Assembly: GCA_964389685.1 (NCBI GenBank)
Contig: CAYMFM010000025.1
Span: forward strand, 1-46,834
Direction of reading: 5' to 3'
From: G020353115 sp964389685
GTDB lineage: Bacteria > Bacteroidota > Bacteroidia > Bacteroidales > VadinHA17
DNA: 46,834 bases
The translations under genes and the position numbers were made by a program. The stretch's first letter is position 1, and every line of letters starts with the position of its first letter. A model generated the notes under the pieces. The model was not told the DNA's origin, made no database searches, and worked only from the letters and a program-made list of their open reading frames with translations. Positions 40,302 through 46,834 of this stretch are shown piece after piece.

Positions 40302-42248
40302 CTAGAAAATAGTTCGGTCGCCCAAGTCTTTGGAAAGTTGTTTTTTCAGGTTATTCAACATCACGAATTGTTCCTGTAATCCTTCAATTTCTTCCGGATG
40401 ATTTGTTTCCTGTGCCGTTTTTATCCGATTCTGAACCTCTTTGATCGCCAGGATAATTCGTTTGTTTTTAAAGGCGGTCAATGTTTCTGGTAGTATCTCT
40501 CTCAGTTTCATATCTTCGGATTCGATATAGTTTTCGTGTTTTCTCCAGATCTTGCTAAGATCATAGGATATACTTAATAAATCAGCACTGGTATCCCGGA
40601 TGCTTTTATCCTGGTGATGAATAAAGTACTTCTGGCCAATTGATTTTTTCTCTATCAGGTGATGCTGGTACTCCTCAAATATCTGCTTGAACACGGGATT
40701 ACTCATTTCCAGTTCATCATTTATTATCTCGTTAACAATAAATTCTGCAACGGTTGTCTGGATCTCTTTTTTTGCATCCCCTGAAGGTCGAATACGAAAC
40801 TCCCTGTCTCCATAGTTCAGCAACAACCGGATAATCTCTTTTTCCTGTGCTTCCGTATCTTCAATGAAGGAGGTTTGTTGTTTTGCTGGAATGGTTTTTG
40901 TGATTTGATTTTCGATCCTCCGAAGCCGTATGTAGTTTTGTTCTGCAATTTTCCTTCTTGCTTTATTGATCTCCATGTAGAGGATTCCCTCCTCAACCTG
41001 TAACCAGTTACTGCACTCTTTAATGTATTCAGAACGAGTGATGCTATCGGGTATAACAGCAATGGTCTGCACAATATCACGGATCAGATTGGCTCGTTTA
41101 ACGGGATCTTTTTGTGCATCTTTCAGCAGGAGGCGGGTTTTAAATTGAATAAAATCCTGCTCATTTTCCTGAATGAAGCGTTGAAATTCCGATGAGCTTA
41201 TTTTCCGGGAATAGGAATCCGGATCCTCACCATCGGGAAGCAATAATACCCTGACATTAAGGTTCTCTTGCAGGATGAGATCGATCCCGCGAAGCGAAGC
41301 CTTTACACCTGCCTCATCACCATCAAATAAAATAACGACATTATTCGTGAATCGCTTGATCAATCGTATCTGCTCAACGGTAAGTGCCGTGCCGGATGAT
41401 GCAACGACATTTTCAATACCCATTTGATGGAGTGCCAGAACATCCGTGTACCCTTCTACCAAATAGCATTTATCCCCGGCAACCACTGATTTTTTCGCAT
41501 GATAAATACCATATAATGCTTTACTCTTATGGTACAGTTCCGATTCCGGGGAATTGATGTATTTGGCTGCCTTGGGATCTGCCTTCAGGACCCTTCCACC
41601 AAATCCTATTACTGCACCGGAAAGGCTGTGTATGGGGAAAATGATTCGACCTGCAAACCGGTCAAAGCTATAGGATTCTTTTTCTATGGTTAATCCTGAT
41701 TTTACCAGGTATTCCTTTTTATACCCGGCTTTCAGGGCTGTTTGCGTGAATTCATCCTTTTTATCAAGGCAATAACCCAGCTGGAATTTCTTCAAAAACT
41801 CATGCCGGATCCCTCTTTCTTTAAAATAACTCAATCCGACTGCTATTCCTTCAACACTATTGTGAAGGGTTTCCATAAAATATTTTTGAGCATAGGCAGA
41901 GACAATCTGTAGACTTTCCCGCTCATTTTGCTGCTGAATTTCTTCCGGTGTTCGTTCTTTTTCAACAACCTCTATGTTGTATTTTTTTGCCAGGAATTTC
42001 AGCGCATCAGGGTAAGTCATGTGCTCATGTTCCATAATGAAGTTGACAACATTTCCTCCCTTTCCGCATCCAAAACATTTATAGATTCCTTTTGAAGGTG
42101 AGACTGAAAATGAGGGTGTCTTCTCGTTATGAAAGGGACACAATCCAAGGTAGTTTGCTCCCCGCTTCTTCAGGGTGACAAAATCCTGAATTACTTCCAC
42201 AATGTCTATCGAATTAAAAATCCTATCAATGGTCGCGGAATCGATCAT
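40302..42248 (-). CDS. dnaG: DNA primase
   Basis: 648 residues from the ATG at 42248 (the frame extends to a TTG at 42266). The CHC2 zinc finger has Cys 37, His 40, Cys 58 and Cys 61 (CPFH ... CFGC). The primase core and TOPRIM domain follow (YLVEGYTDVLALHQ, ASSGTAL, VVILFDGDEAG), then a helical C-terminal DnaB-interacting region. It makes RNA primers for replication. Length and domain order are normal for Bacteroidota. It is divergent from the sirtuin gene. Confidence 0.96.
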   Translation of the reverse strand: MIDSATIDRIFNSIDIVEVIQDFVTLKKRGANYLGLCPFHNEKTPSFSVSPSKGIYKCFGCGKGGNVVNFIMEHEHMTYPDALKFLAKKYNIEVVEKERTPEEIQQQNERESLQIVSAYAQKYFMETLHNSVEGIAVGLSYFKERGIRHEFLKKFQLGYCLDKKDEFTQTALKAGYKKEYLVKSGLTIEKESYSFDRFAGRIIFPIHSLSGAVIGFGGRVLKADPKAAKYINSPESELYHKSKALYGIYHAKKSVVAGDKCYLVEGYTDVLALHQMGIENVVASSGTALTVEQIRLIKRFTNNVVILFDGDEAGVKASLRGIDLILQENLNVRVLLLPDGEDPDSYSRKISSSEFQRFIQENEQDFIQFKTRLLLKDAQKDPVKRANLIRDIVQTIAVIPDSITRSEYIKECSNWLQVEEGILYMEINKARRKIAEQNYIRLRRIENQITKTIPAKQQTSFIEDTEAQEKEIIRLLLNYGDREFRIRPSGDAKKEIQTTVAEFIVNEIINDELEMSNPVFKQIFEEYQHHLIEKKSIGQKYFIHHQDKSIRDTSADLLSISYDLSKIWRKHENYIESEDMKLREILPETLTAFKNKRIILAIKEVQNRIKTAQETNHPEEIEGLQEQFVMLNNLKKQLSKDLGDRTIF

Positions 42249-42391
42249 GAATTGATAATGAGACAATTAAGATTTTCTACTCTGCCTGCTAAATTTAACA
42301 TTATTAAATGAAACCATCATCTCTTTCGTTTCAAATTTATTCCCCATTCCAATCCGGGTTTAGTTTTGCTTCCCATATCAGGAAAATCTCT

Positions 42392-42399
42392 TATTTTTG
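42392..42399 (+). promoter_or_regulatory. Candidate -7 box of the sirtuin gene
   Basis: TATTTTTG fits TAnnTTTG and lies 11 bp before the ATG at 42411, with TTTG at 42365-42368. This supports 42411 as the start; the upstream in-frame ATG at 42366 would lie before the promoter. Confidence 0.55.
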
Positions 42400-42410
42400 T
42401 ATCTTATACG

Positions 42411-43106
42411 ATGAAAAAACTTGTAGTATTAACCGGATCCGGCATCAGTGCGGAAAGTGGACTGAAAACATTTCGTGAAATGGGTGGTTTATGGGAAGAA
42501 TATGATGTCATGGAAGTAGCCAGTCCTGAAGCCTGGGAAGCCAACATGGAGCTGGTATTGCGTTTCTACAACGAACGGAGAAAGCAGTTATTGCAGGCTG
42601 AACCCAATCCGGGGCATTTGGGACTATCTGACCTGGAAAAGCATTTCGACGTTGACATTATCACGCAGAATGTAGATGATCTTCATGAACGAGCTGGAAG
42701 TACAAAAATTCTTCACCTGCACGGTGAATTGAAAAAAGTAAGAAGCACCGTTGATCCGAATCTGATCTATGAACTGGATGGCTGGGAATTAAAAGCCGGC
42801 GACAAGTGTGAAAAAGGATTTCAGTTGCGCCCTCATATCGTCTGGTTTGGCGAACCGGTCCCCGCTATTGAAAAGGCAGTAGAAATTGTTCAACAAGCTG
42901 ATTTTTTTGCTGTTATTGGTACATCATTAGTCGTTTATCCCGCGGCAGGATTGATCCATTATGTCCCCTCATCCGTTCCAATATATGTGATTGATCCAAA
43001 TCCAGTGCAAACACCCTATCACAAAAACATTGAGTTCATCCAGCAAAAAGCAGGTGTGGGTGTAGGGCTGTTAAAAGAGAAATTGTTGGCACGTCTGAAC
43101 AAATAG
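42411..43106 (+). CDS. cobB: NAD-dependent protein deacylase (class III sirtuin)
   Basis: 231 residues. Sirtuin motifs: GSGISAESGLKTFR for NAD binding, TQNVDDLHERAG, and the catalytic His 105 (HLHGEL). Tyr 53 and Arg 56 (FYNERR) form the YxxR pair that selects succinyl, malonyl or other acidic acyl groups in class III enzymes. The usual four-Cys zinc site is not there: only one Cys remains in the region (DKCEKGFQLRPHIVWFGE), so the small domain must fold without zinc. It acts in the cytoplasm on acyl-lysines. It stands alone, divergent from dnaG. Confidence 0.92.
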   Translation: MKKLVVLTGSGISAESGLKTFREMGGLWEEYDVMEVASPEAWEANMELVLRFYNERRKQLLQAEPNPGHLGLSDLEKHFDVDIITQNVDDLHERAGSTKILHLHGELKKVRSTVDPNLIYELDGWELKAGDKCEKGFQLRPHIVWFGEPVPAIEKAVEIVQQADFFAVIGTSLVVYPAAGLIHYVPSSVPIYVIDPNPVQTPYHKNIEFIQQKAGVGVGLLKEKLLARLNK

Positions 43107-43164
43107 GACGTTGATGCTGCTGGTTCTATAAAGAAAAAATCGTTATTATTAATTTCACGTTGAA

Positions 43165-43860
43165 CTAAGCCATTGCAAGGGTAACACAACTTACTTTCGT
43201 TCCCTCCACATGAAGAATAGCCTGTGCACAGGCTTCCAGCGTAGATCCCGTGGTTATCACATCATCCACAACAAGAATGTGCCTGTTTTGGAGATTCCCG
43301 GGGTGGCTGACCTGAAATATATTCTCCACATTTTTCCATCGTTCATACCGGTTCTTTTTTGTCTGTGATACTGTGTCCACAGCACGGTATACCGATTTTC
43401 TATCAAGGGGTTTTTCCATGCTCTCCGCTATTCCCCGTGCTATCCAGTCACTCTGGTTATATCCACGTTTTCTTTCTTTCCTGGGATGTAACGGAACCGG
43501 TAAAATCAAATCCACCCGATTATACAATCCCGATGCCTTTAACTCAGCTCCGTATATTCTTCCCAATTCAAAACCCAGTTCTTTTTGTCCCCTGTATTTC
43601 ATTTTGTGTATCAGGGCTTTAAACCGGCTGCCCTTTTCAAAAAAATAGTAGGATGCTGCACTTTCTATATGAACTCTCCCCCAGAATAACCGCGATACCG
43701 GGTTATCTTTAAGAAAATGAAAATTTGTTTTTGGGATTTGATAGAGACAATGGGTACAAATCAGTGATTCGTTACGGTAGAGATATTTACCGCAAACCAC
43801 ACAAAGAGAAGGATATAGGAGGCTTATAAAATCTTCTAATAGCCGGAATAAACCATTCAT
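43165..43860 (-). CDS. ComF-family phosphoribosyltransferase-like protein
   Basis: 231 residues. A zinc-finger-like start (CVVCGKYLYRNESLICTHC), then a type I PRTase-like domain with the PRPP loop ILVVDDVITTGSTL and the ComF motif PVPLHPRKERKRGYNQS. ComF proteins assist DNA uptake and recombination in competent bacteria; in Bacteroidota the role is unproven. It is convergent with the sirtuin and divergent from the rhodanese gene. Confidence 0.9.
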   Translation of the reverse strand: MNGLFRLLEDFISLLYPSLCVVCGKYLYRNESLICTHCLYQIPKTNFHFLKDNPVSRLFWGRVHIESAASYYFFEKGSRFKALIHKMKYRGQKELGFELGRIYGAELKASGLYNRVDLILPVPLHPRKERKRGYNQSDWIARGIAESMEKPLDRKSVYRAVDTVSQTKKNRYERWKNVENIFQVSHPGNLQNRHILVVDDVITTGSTLEACAQAILHVEGTKVSCVTLAMA

Positions 43861-43937
43861 CTGAGAGCGTATGGCAAATGATAGCTAAAATAATAATAAA
43901 TAGCGCATTATACTCCCTTTCCCTTCTTTTAAATAAC

Positions 43938-43945
43938 TATCTTTG
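43938..43945 (+). promoter_or_regulatory. Candidate -7 box of the rhodanese gene
   Basis: TATCTTTG fits TAnnTTTG and lies 35 bp before the ATG at 43981. No clear -33 TTTG. Confidence 0.45.
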
Positions 43946-43980
43946 ATTGAAATCCATAAAACACTGAAAAATACTTCAAC

Positions 43981-44454
43981 ATGATCAGGGGTTGGTTTTC
44001 ATCCTTTGGGATTATATCATTCTCTTTTATGCTCTTTTTTCTGTTCTCTCAGTTTACATTTTCACAAACTGATCAAAAACGATCATTTATTGAGCTTGAC
44101 CCCCATGAGTTTTACATTCAGATGAATTTAAAAGAGAACGGGGTTTTAATCGATGTCCGCACCGTTAAAGAATTTCAGAAGGAACGTTTACACCATGCTA
44201 TCCTGGCAAGCAATAGCAACATGTTGTTTTCGATCGCTGATACCCTCGACCTTGAACAACCGATATTCATTTATTGTGAAGATGAAGCCCGGAGTATTAC
44301 CGCCTGTACCTTTCTGATCGAACGGGGGTTCAGAAACGTTTATATGCTGAAAGAGGGAATAAATGGATGGAAGAGACGAAATCTGGAAATTGACGATTCC
44401 AGAATCAGAAGGAGAACATCCAGGATAAAAAGGGATTTCTCTGGTAATGATTAA
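43981..44454 (+). CDS. Exported rhodanese-domain protein
   Basis: 157 residues with a signal peptide (about 1-29, ending FTFSQ). The single rhodanese domain shows LIDVRTVKEFQKERLHHAI and the active-site loop with Cys 99 (IYCEDEARS), then FRNVYMLKEGINGWK. The loop has six residues, as in sulfurtransferases. It would handle a sulfane sulfur in the periplasm. The C-terminus is very basic (RIRRRTSRIKR). It stands alone and is convergent with the SiaB-like gene. Confidence 0.87.
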   Translation: MIRGWFSSFGIISFSFMLFFLFSQFTFSQTDQKRSFIELDPHEFYIQMNLKENGVLIDVRTVKEFQKERLHHAILASNSNMLFSIADTLDLEQPIFIYCEDEARSITACTFLIERGFRNVYMLKEGINGWKRRNLEIDDSRIRRRTSRIKRDFSGND

Positions 44455-44477
44455 TGGGTCCATATACACTCTTTTAC

Positions 44478-45623
44478 TTAGTGATCTATCGTCACCTGGA
44501 TAGAAAAGAATGAAAAGTTGTCATTAACCCGTAAAATGCTGTTTGTTAGCGGTTTGCCGCTTTTAATCCGCATATCAATTAAACCCATGCCATGCTTTAG
44601 TGGATTAGAGAAATCATCATCGGTTAATTTTTCCACAAAAAGATTTTCCAATTCCTCATTATTTAGCCGATTGATATGATCCAGGTGATTGCGAAGAAAT
44701 TCTTCCTCTTCGTTACGAATGATATTTCCTGTGATGATTTTATTGGTATTCTCTTCTGAACCCACCAGTAAGATGCCGGTTTTCCCTCCCAGTCCATCCA
44801 GATCAGCTGCATGCTGGGAAATATTCTGCAGCATCTCAACCAGCACGCTAAAAATTCTTTTCTTGACTACATATTTCTGGTTTTTGTTCAATTTCAAATT
44901 TTCGATGATATCCAGCATGTCAAATGCTCTCTGTCCTGAAAACTGGCTGCAATACACCAGGTTGAGGTTATGTTTCCCCAGAATATTCATCAAATCCCGG
45001 GTAATAGCAATCCCATAAAAATCATCAGCTGGGGATGATTTTCCTGCAGCTGTATCACCGATCAAAGTATCCATAAAGAAGTAGGAATATTTATTATCAA
45101 CCGGATCAAATTTAAACCGGATTTTATGCCCTGATTTTCGTGCAATTTCAATTAACCCCAGACCAGCTCCTCCTTTTGATGAAATCACAGTTTCCCGTAA
45201 AACCGTTTGATAATAGGCCTTTAGCTCATCCTTATCCAGTTTATTGATGTTATCCAGTTTCTCCTTGAGGGAATCGATATGGTCATTAACGATCAGGTTG
45301 CCCTGGGAAATATTATACAATTCGTCGATACTCTGAATAAAGAAAATCCCATCACTTTCCGTGGGTTCTTCGTCGGGTATTTCCTGGTGTCTTGTAATAT
45401 TCTGAACACATTCTACCAGAATATAAAAGACCCGTTTTTTCATTTTTCTGCTGACATCAGTAAGGTCGAAGATACTCTGGGCAAATGATATAAATCCGTC
45501 AGTAACCGCTCGGGTGAAAAGCCCCCGATAACCATAATTGATGTTATATTTGACCATATCCTTGAACAGGCCGTAAATAAAGGAGTGATCAATAGCAGCA
45601 GGTTTTTCCATAGGAATTTTCAT
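44478..45623 (-). CDS. Tandem SiaB-like protein kinase (DUF6272)
   Basis: 381 residues consisting of two similar halves of about 190 residues. Each has a histidine-kinase-like ATP site of the SiaB family: N-box ECVQNITRH (Glu 71, Asn 75) and EMLQNISQHA (Glu 263, Asn 267); G-box KGGAGLGLIEIARKSG (150-165) and KHGMGLIDMRIKSG (343-356). Linking segments are alike too (HIDSLKEKLDNINKLDKDEL versus HLDHINRLNNEEL). SiaB of Pseudomonas phosphorylates an anti-sigma-antagonist-like partner; Bacteroidota homologues are usually single-domain. The two sites may act on different partners. No STAS or phosphatase gene is adjacent. Confidence 0.82.
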   Translation of the reverse strand: MKIPMEKPAAIDHSFIYGLFKDMVKYNINYGYRGLFTRAVTDGFISFAQSIFDLTDVSRKMKKRVFYILVECVQNITRHQEIPDEEPTESDGIFFIQSIDELYNISQGNLIVNDHIDSLKEKLDNINKLDKDELKAYYQTVLRETVISSKGGAGLGLIEIARKSGHKIRFKFDPVDNKYSYFFMDTLIGDTAAGKSSPADDFYGIAITRDLMNILGKHNLNLVYCSQFSGQRAFDMLDIIENLKLNKNQKYVVKKRIFSVLVEMLQNISQHAADLDGLGGKTGILLVGSEENTNKIITGNIIRNEEEEFLRNHLDHINRLNNEELENLFVEKLTDDDFSNPLKHGMGLIDMRIKSGKPLTNSILRVNDNFSFFSIQVTIDH

Positions 45624-45636
45624 CGAATGGCTAATA

Positions 45637-45644
45637 CAAATTTA
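45637..45644 (-). promoter_or_regulatory. Candidate -7 box of the tandem SiaB-like gene
   Basis: TAAATTTG on the minus strand fits TAnnTTTG, 13 bp before the ATG at 45623. The ATG at 45611 (MEKPAAI) would then also be a possible start. Confidence 0.45.
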
Positions 45645-45768
45645 GAATTTATTTTGGTTTTTCAGCAATGCAGTGTGTTGTAACATCCATGGTTTGTTTT
45701 AAAAACGGTTTGTTTGCAATGGAGCAACCAAAGAAAGAAAAAACAGAGGCGCTGACCGGATGTTATCA

Positions 45769-45888
45769 TTATTGCGTACAAACAACAACAAAATCCCTGG
45801 AGTCTTTGGACAGTTCATTTTCCCTGTAATCACCATAAATAGTTATCAGTTCGAGGTTGGATCGGGCTATGAATTCAGGGTATTCCAT
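45769..45888 (-). pseudogene. C-terminal remnant of a class I methyltransferase
   Basis: A 39-codon frame that starts inside the end of ispD (+1 relative to it) and ends at TAA (45769-45771). It reads ...NLELITIYGDYRENELSKDS then RDFVVVCTQ, matching the last two strands of small-molecule SAM methyltransferases (iYGDY ... DS.dfVVV). The catalytic Rossmann part is missing. The ATG at 45888 is probably accidental. An insertion of ispD DNA into, or a deletion of, an older methyltransferase gene would explain it. Confidence 0.4.
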
Positions 45889-46562
45889 ATGGTTTCTGAA
45901 TGGTTCATAATCGCTTCTGCGATAGCCAGATCAATGGAGGTTGTAATCTTAATGTTACAAGGATCTCCTTCCAGCAGGCTGACACTATATCCTTTTGATT
46001 CTAACACCGTGGCATCATCGGTAAATTGAGGAACAAAAGGCTGATGATACGCTGTTTTGATCTGTTGAGATAAGAAAACCTGCGGGGTTTGACACACTTT
46101 AATACGGTATCGCTCTATTGATTTGTTGTGTTTGTTTTCGATCAACCTGACAGATTCACTAAGGGGAATAACAGGCAAGGCATTCCCATGTTTTACAGCA
46201 TGATCAAAACACCGTTCTATCATGGATGGGGTGATTAAAGGCCTTGCACCATCATGAATGGCTACATACCCGTTATCTCCGATTTGATCCAGGCCGTTTT
46301 TTACGGAGTCAAACCGGGACGCTCCTCCCTGCACTGTTGTATGCAAAACAGAAAATGAATACTTCTTGCACAATTCGTCCCAATAATCCAGCTTATCCTC
46401 CGGCAACACAACAACAATTTCCATTCCAGTGGAATACTCAAAGAAAGCCTCGATCGAGTACATCAATAACGGTTTGCCTCTGAGAAGGAGGAATTGTTTT
46501 GGTTCGGTGCTGTTCATGCGGTGGCTTTTTCCACCTGCAACAATAACCACGCTCTGTTTCAT
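45867..46562 (-). CDS. ispD: 2-C-methyl-D-erythritol 4-phosphate cytidylyltransferase
   Basis: 231 residues. IspD motifs: the nucleotide loop VIVAGGKSHRMNSTEPKQF, the substrate motif HDGARPLI, and TDDATVLESKG. It joins CTP and MEP in the non-mevalonate isoprenoid pathway in the cytoplasm. The loop is slightly unusual (GGKSHRM in place of the common GxGxRMG). The length is normal, and the stop TAG overlaps a methyltransferase remnant. The upstream side has no clear promoter box. Confidence 0.93.
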   Translation of the reverse strand: MKQSVVIVAGGKSHRMNSTEPKQFLLLRGKPLLMYSIEAFFEYSTGMEIVVVLPEDKLDYWDELCKKYSFSVLHTTVQGGASRFDSVKNGLDQIGDNGYVAIHDGARPLITPSMIERCFDHAVKHGNALPVIPLSESVRLIENKHNKSIERYRIKVCQTPQVFLSQQIKTAYHQPFVPQFTDDATVLESKGYSVSLLEGDPCNIKITTSIDLAIAEAIMNHSETIWNTLNS

Positions 46563-46634
46563 ACTCCCGTTCGTTATACAATCTGATCTGGTTGATCAAC
46601 TAAAAATAGAAATATTTTCCCATTTTTGCATGTT

Positions 46635-46834
46635 ATGTTAAATAGAATTGATGCCGGAAGGTTTGCAATCAATCGTGCATTACAGTTTGGCGAAGAGGGA
46701 TTTCCAAAATACATGTTTGATTTGTTCGCCACCACATAAATGATGGGCAATGAACAGCTTGTTGTTCATAACCTGCGGATCCGTTCAGGCGATCTTCCAT
46801 TCATTATTCATGCTATTCCGGTTTACCGTGTATC
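46635..46834 (+). other. Unresolved open frame with an in-frame stop at the window edge
   Basis: From the ATG at 46635 a 34-codon frame reads MLNRIDAGRFAINRALQFGE and so on to TAA at 46737-46739. The next codon in the same frame is ATG (46740), and the frame then stays open to the end of the window (MMGNEQLVVHNLRIRSGDLP ...). It may be a gene broken by a nonsense change, or a false frame. I recognise no family. Confidence 0.25.

Noticed and set aside
45760..46029. 89-residue plus-strand frame
   Set aside because: It overlaps ispD and the methyltransferase tail in antisense and has no motif.
1..46834. CRISPR arrays, prophage or transposase genes
   Set aside because: No regularly spaced repeats, no structural phage genes and no transposase or integrase motif were seen in any frame.

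Overview
This window looks like a chromosomal piece of a Bacteroidota (Bacteroidetes) genome, probably a metagenome-assembled, anaerobic or facultative Bacteroidia-type organism. The supporting signs are: many promoters of the Bacteroidota form TAnnTTTG (several with TTTG 20 bp upstream), often very close to the start codon; DarA/DarB resorcinol enzymes; a Bacteroidota-type lysyl-tRNA synthetase tail; a FucP-family sugar transporter; and numerous SpII/SpI leaders. A run of 100 Ns at 21741-21840 shows it is a scaffold.

Region 1 (1-7500) is accessory and eroded. After a tRNA-Val comes a set of attC-like imperfect inverted repeats (411-2214) that bracket a HigBA-type toxin-antitoxin pair and a coiled-coil protein, resembling an integron cassette array without an integrase. 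Then follow a small lipoprotein, fragments of lysS, of an NTF2-like gene and of an esterase, a TolB-like/TPR membrane protein and a Tat-exported aldo/keto reductase.

Region 2 (7489-9910) is a sugar uptake and phosphorylation pair: ROK kinase plus FucP-type transporter. Region 3 (10167-20633) is the most striking redox locus. A REC protein with two Lrp-type RAM domains, behind a candidate sigma-54 promoter, is followed by NuoE/HydC-like, NuoF/HydB-like and a 1257-residue fused NuoG/NfnB(GltD)/molybdopterin-like subunit, then a histidine kinase and an NtrC-family sigma-54 activator. No hydrogenase H-cluster and no formate dehydrogenase active-site Cys/Sec is visible, so I infer an electron-bifurcating transhydrogenase of the Stn type, controlled by its own two-component system.

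Region 4 (20971-27932) has an M28 peptidase split by a false assembly gap, an exported WD40-caspase protein with a small beta-barrel partner, an M20 peptidase and an unknown protein. Region 5 (28056-36120) is a compact dialkylresorcinol/aryl-polyene-like locus: DarA, DarB, an HTH-like protein, a BtrH-like acyltransferase, an ABC-2 exporter, an active ketosynthase and a ketosynthase-like partner that has lost its catalytic triad. No acyl carrier protein, reductase or dehydratase is present.

Region 6 (36167-46834) is mostly conserved: an ABCG-type transporter with a TerB-like N-terminus, a lipoprotein, dnaG, a sirtuin, a ComF-like protein, a rhodanese, a tandem-duplicated SiaB-like protein and ispD, with a methyltransferase remnant overlapping the end of ispD. 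The right edge is unresolved.
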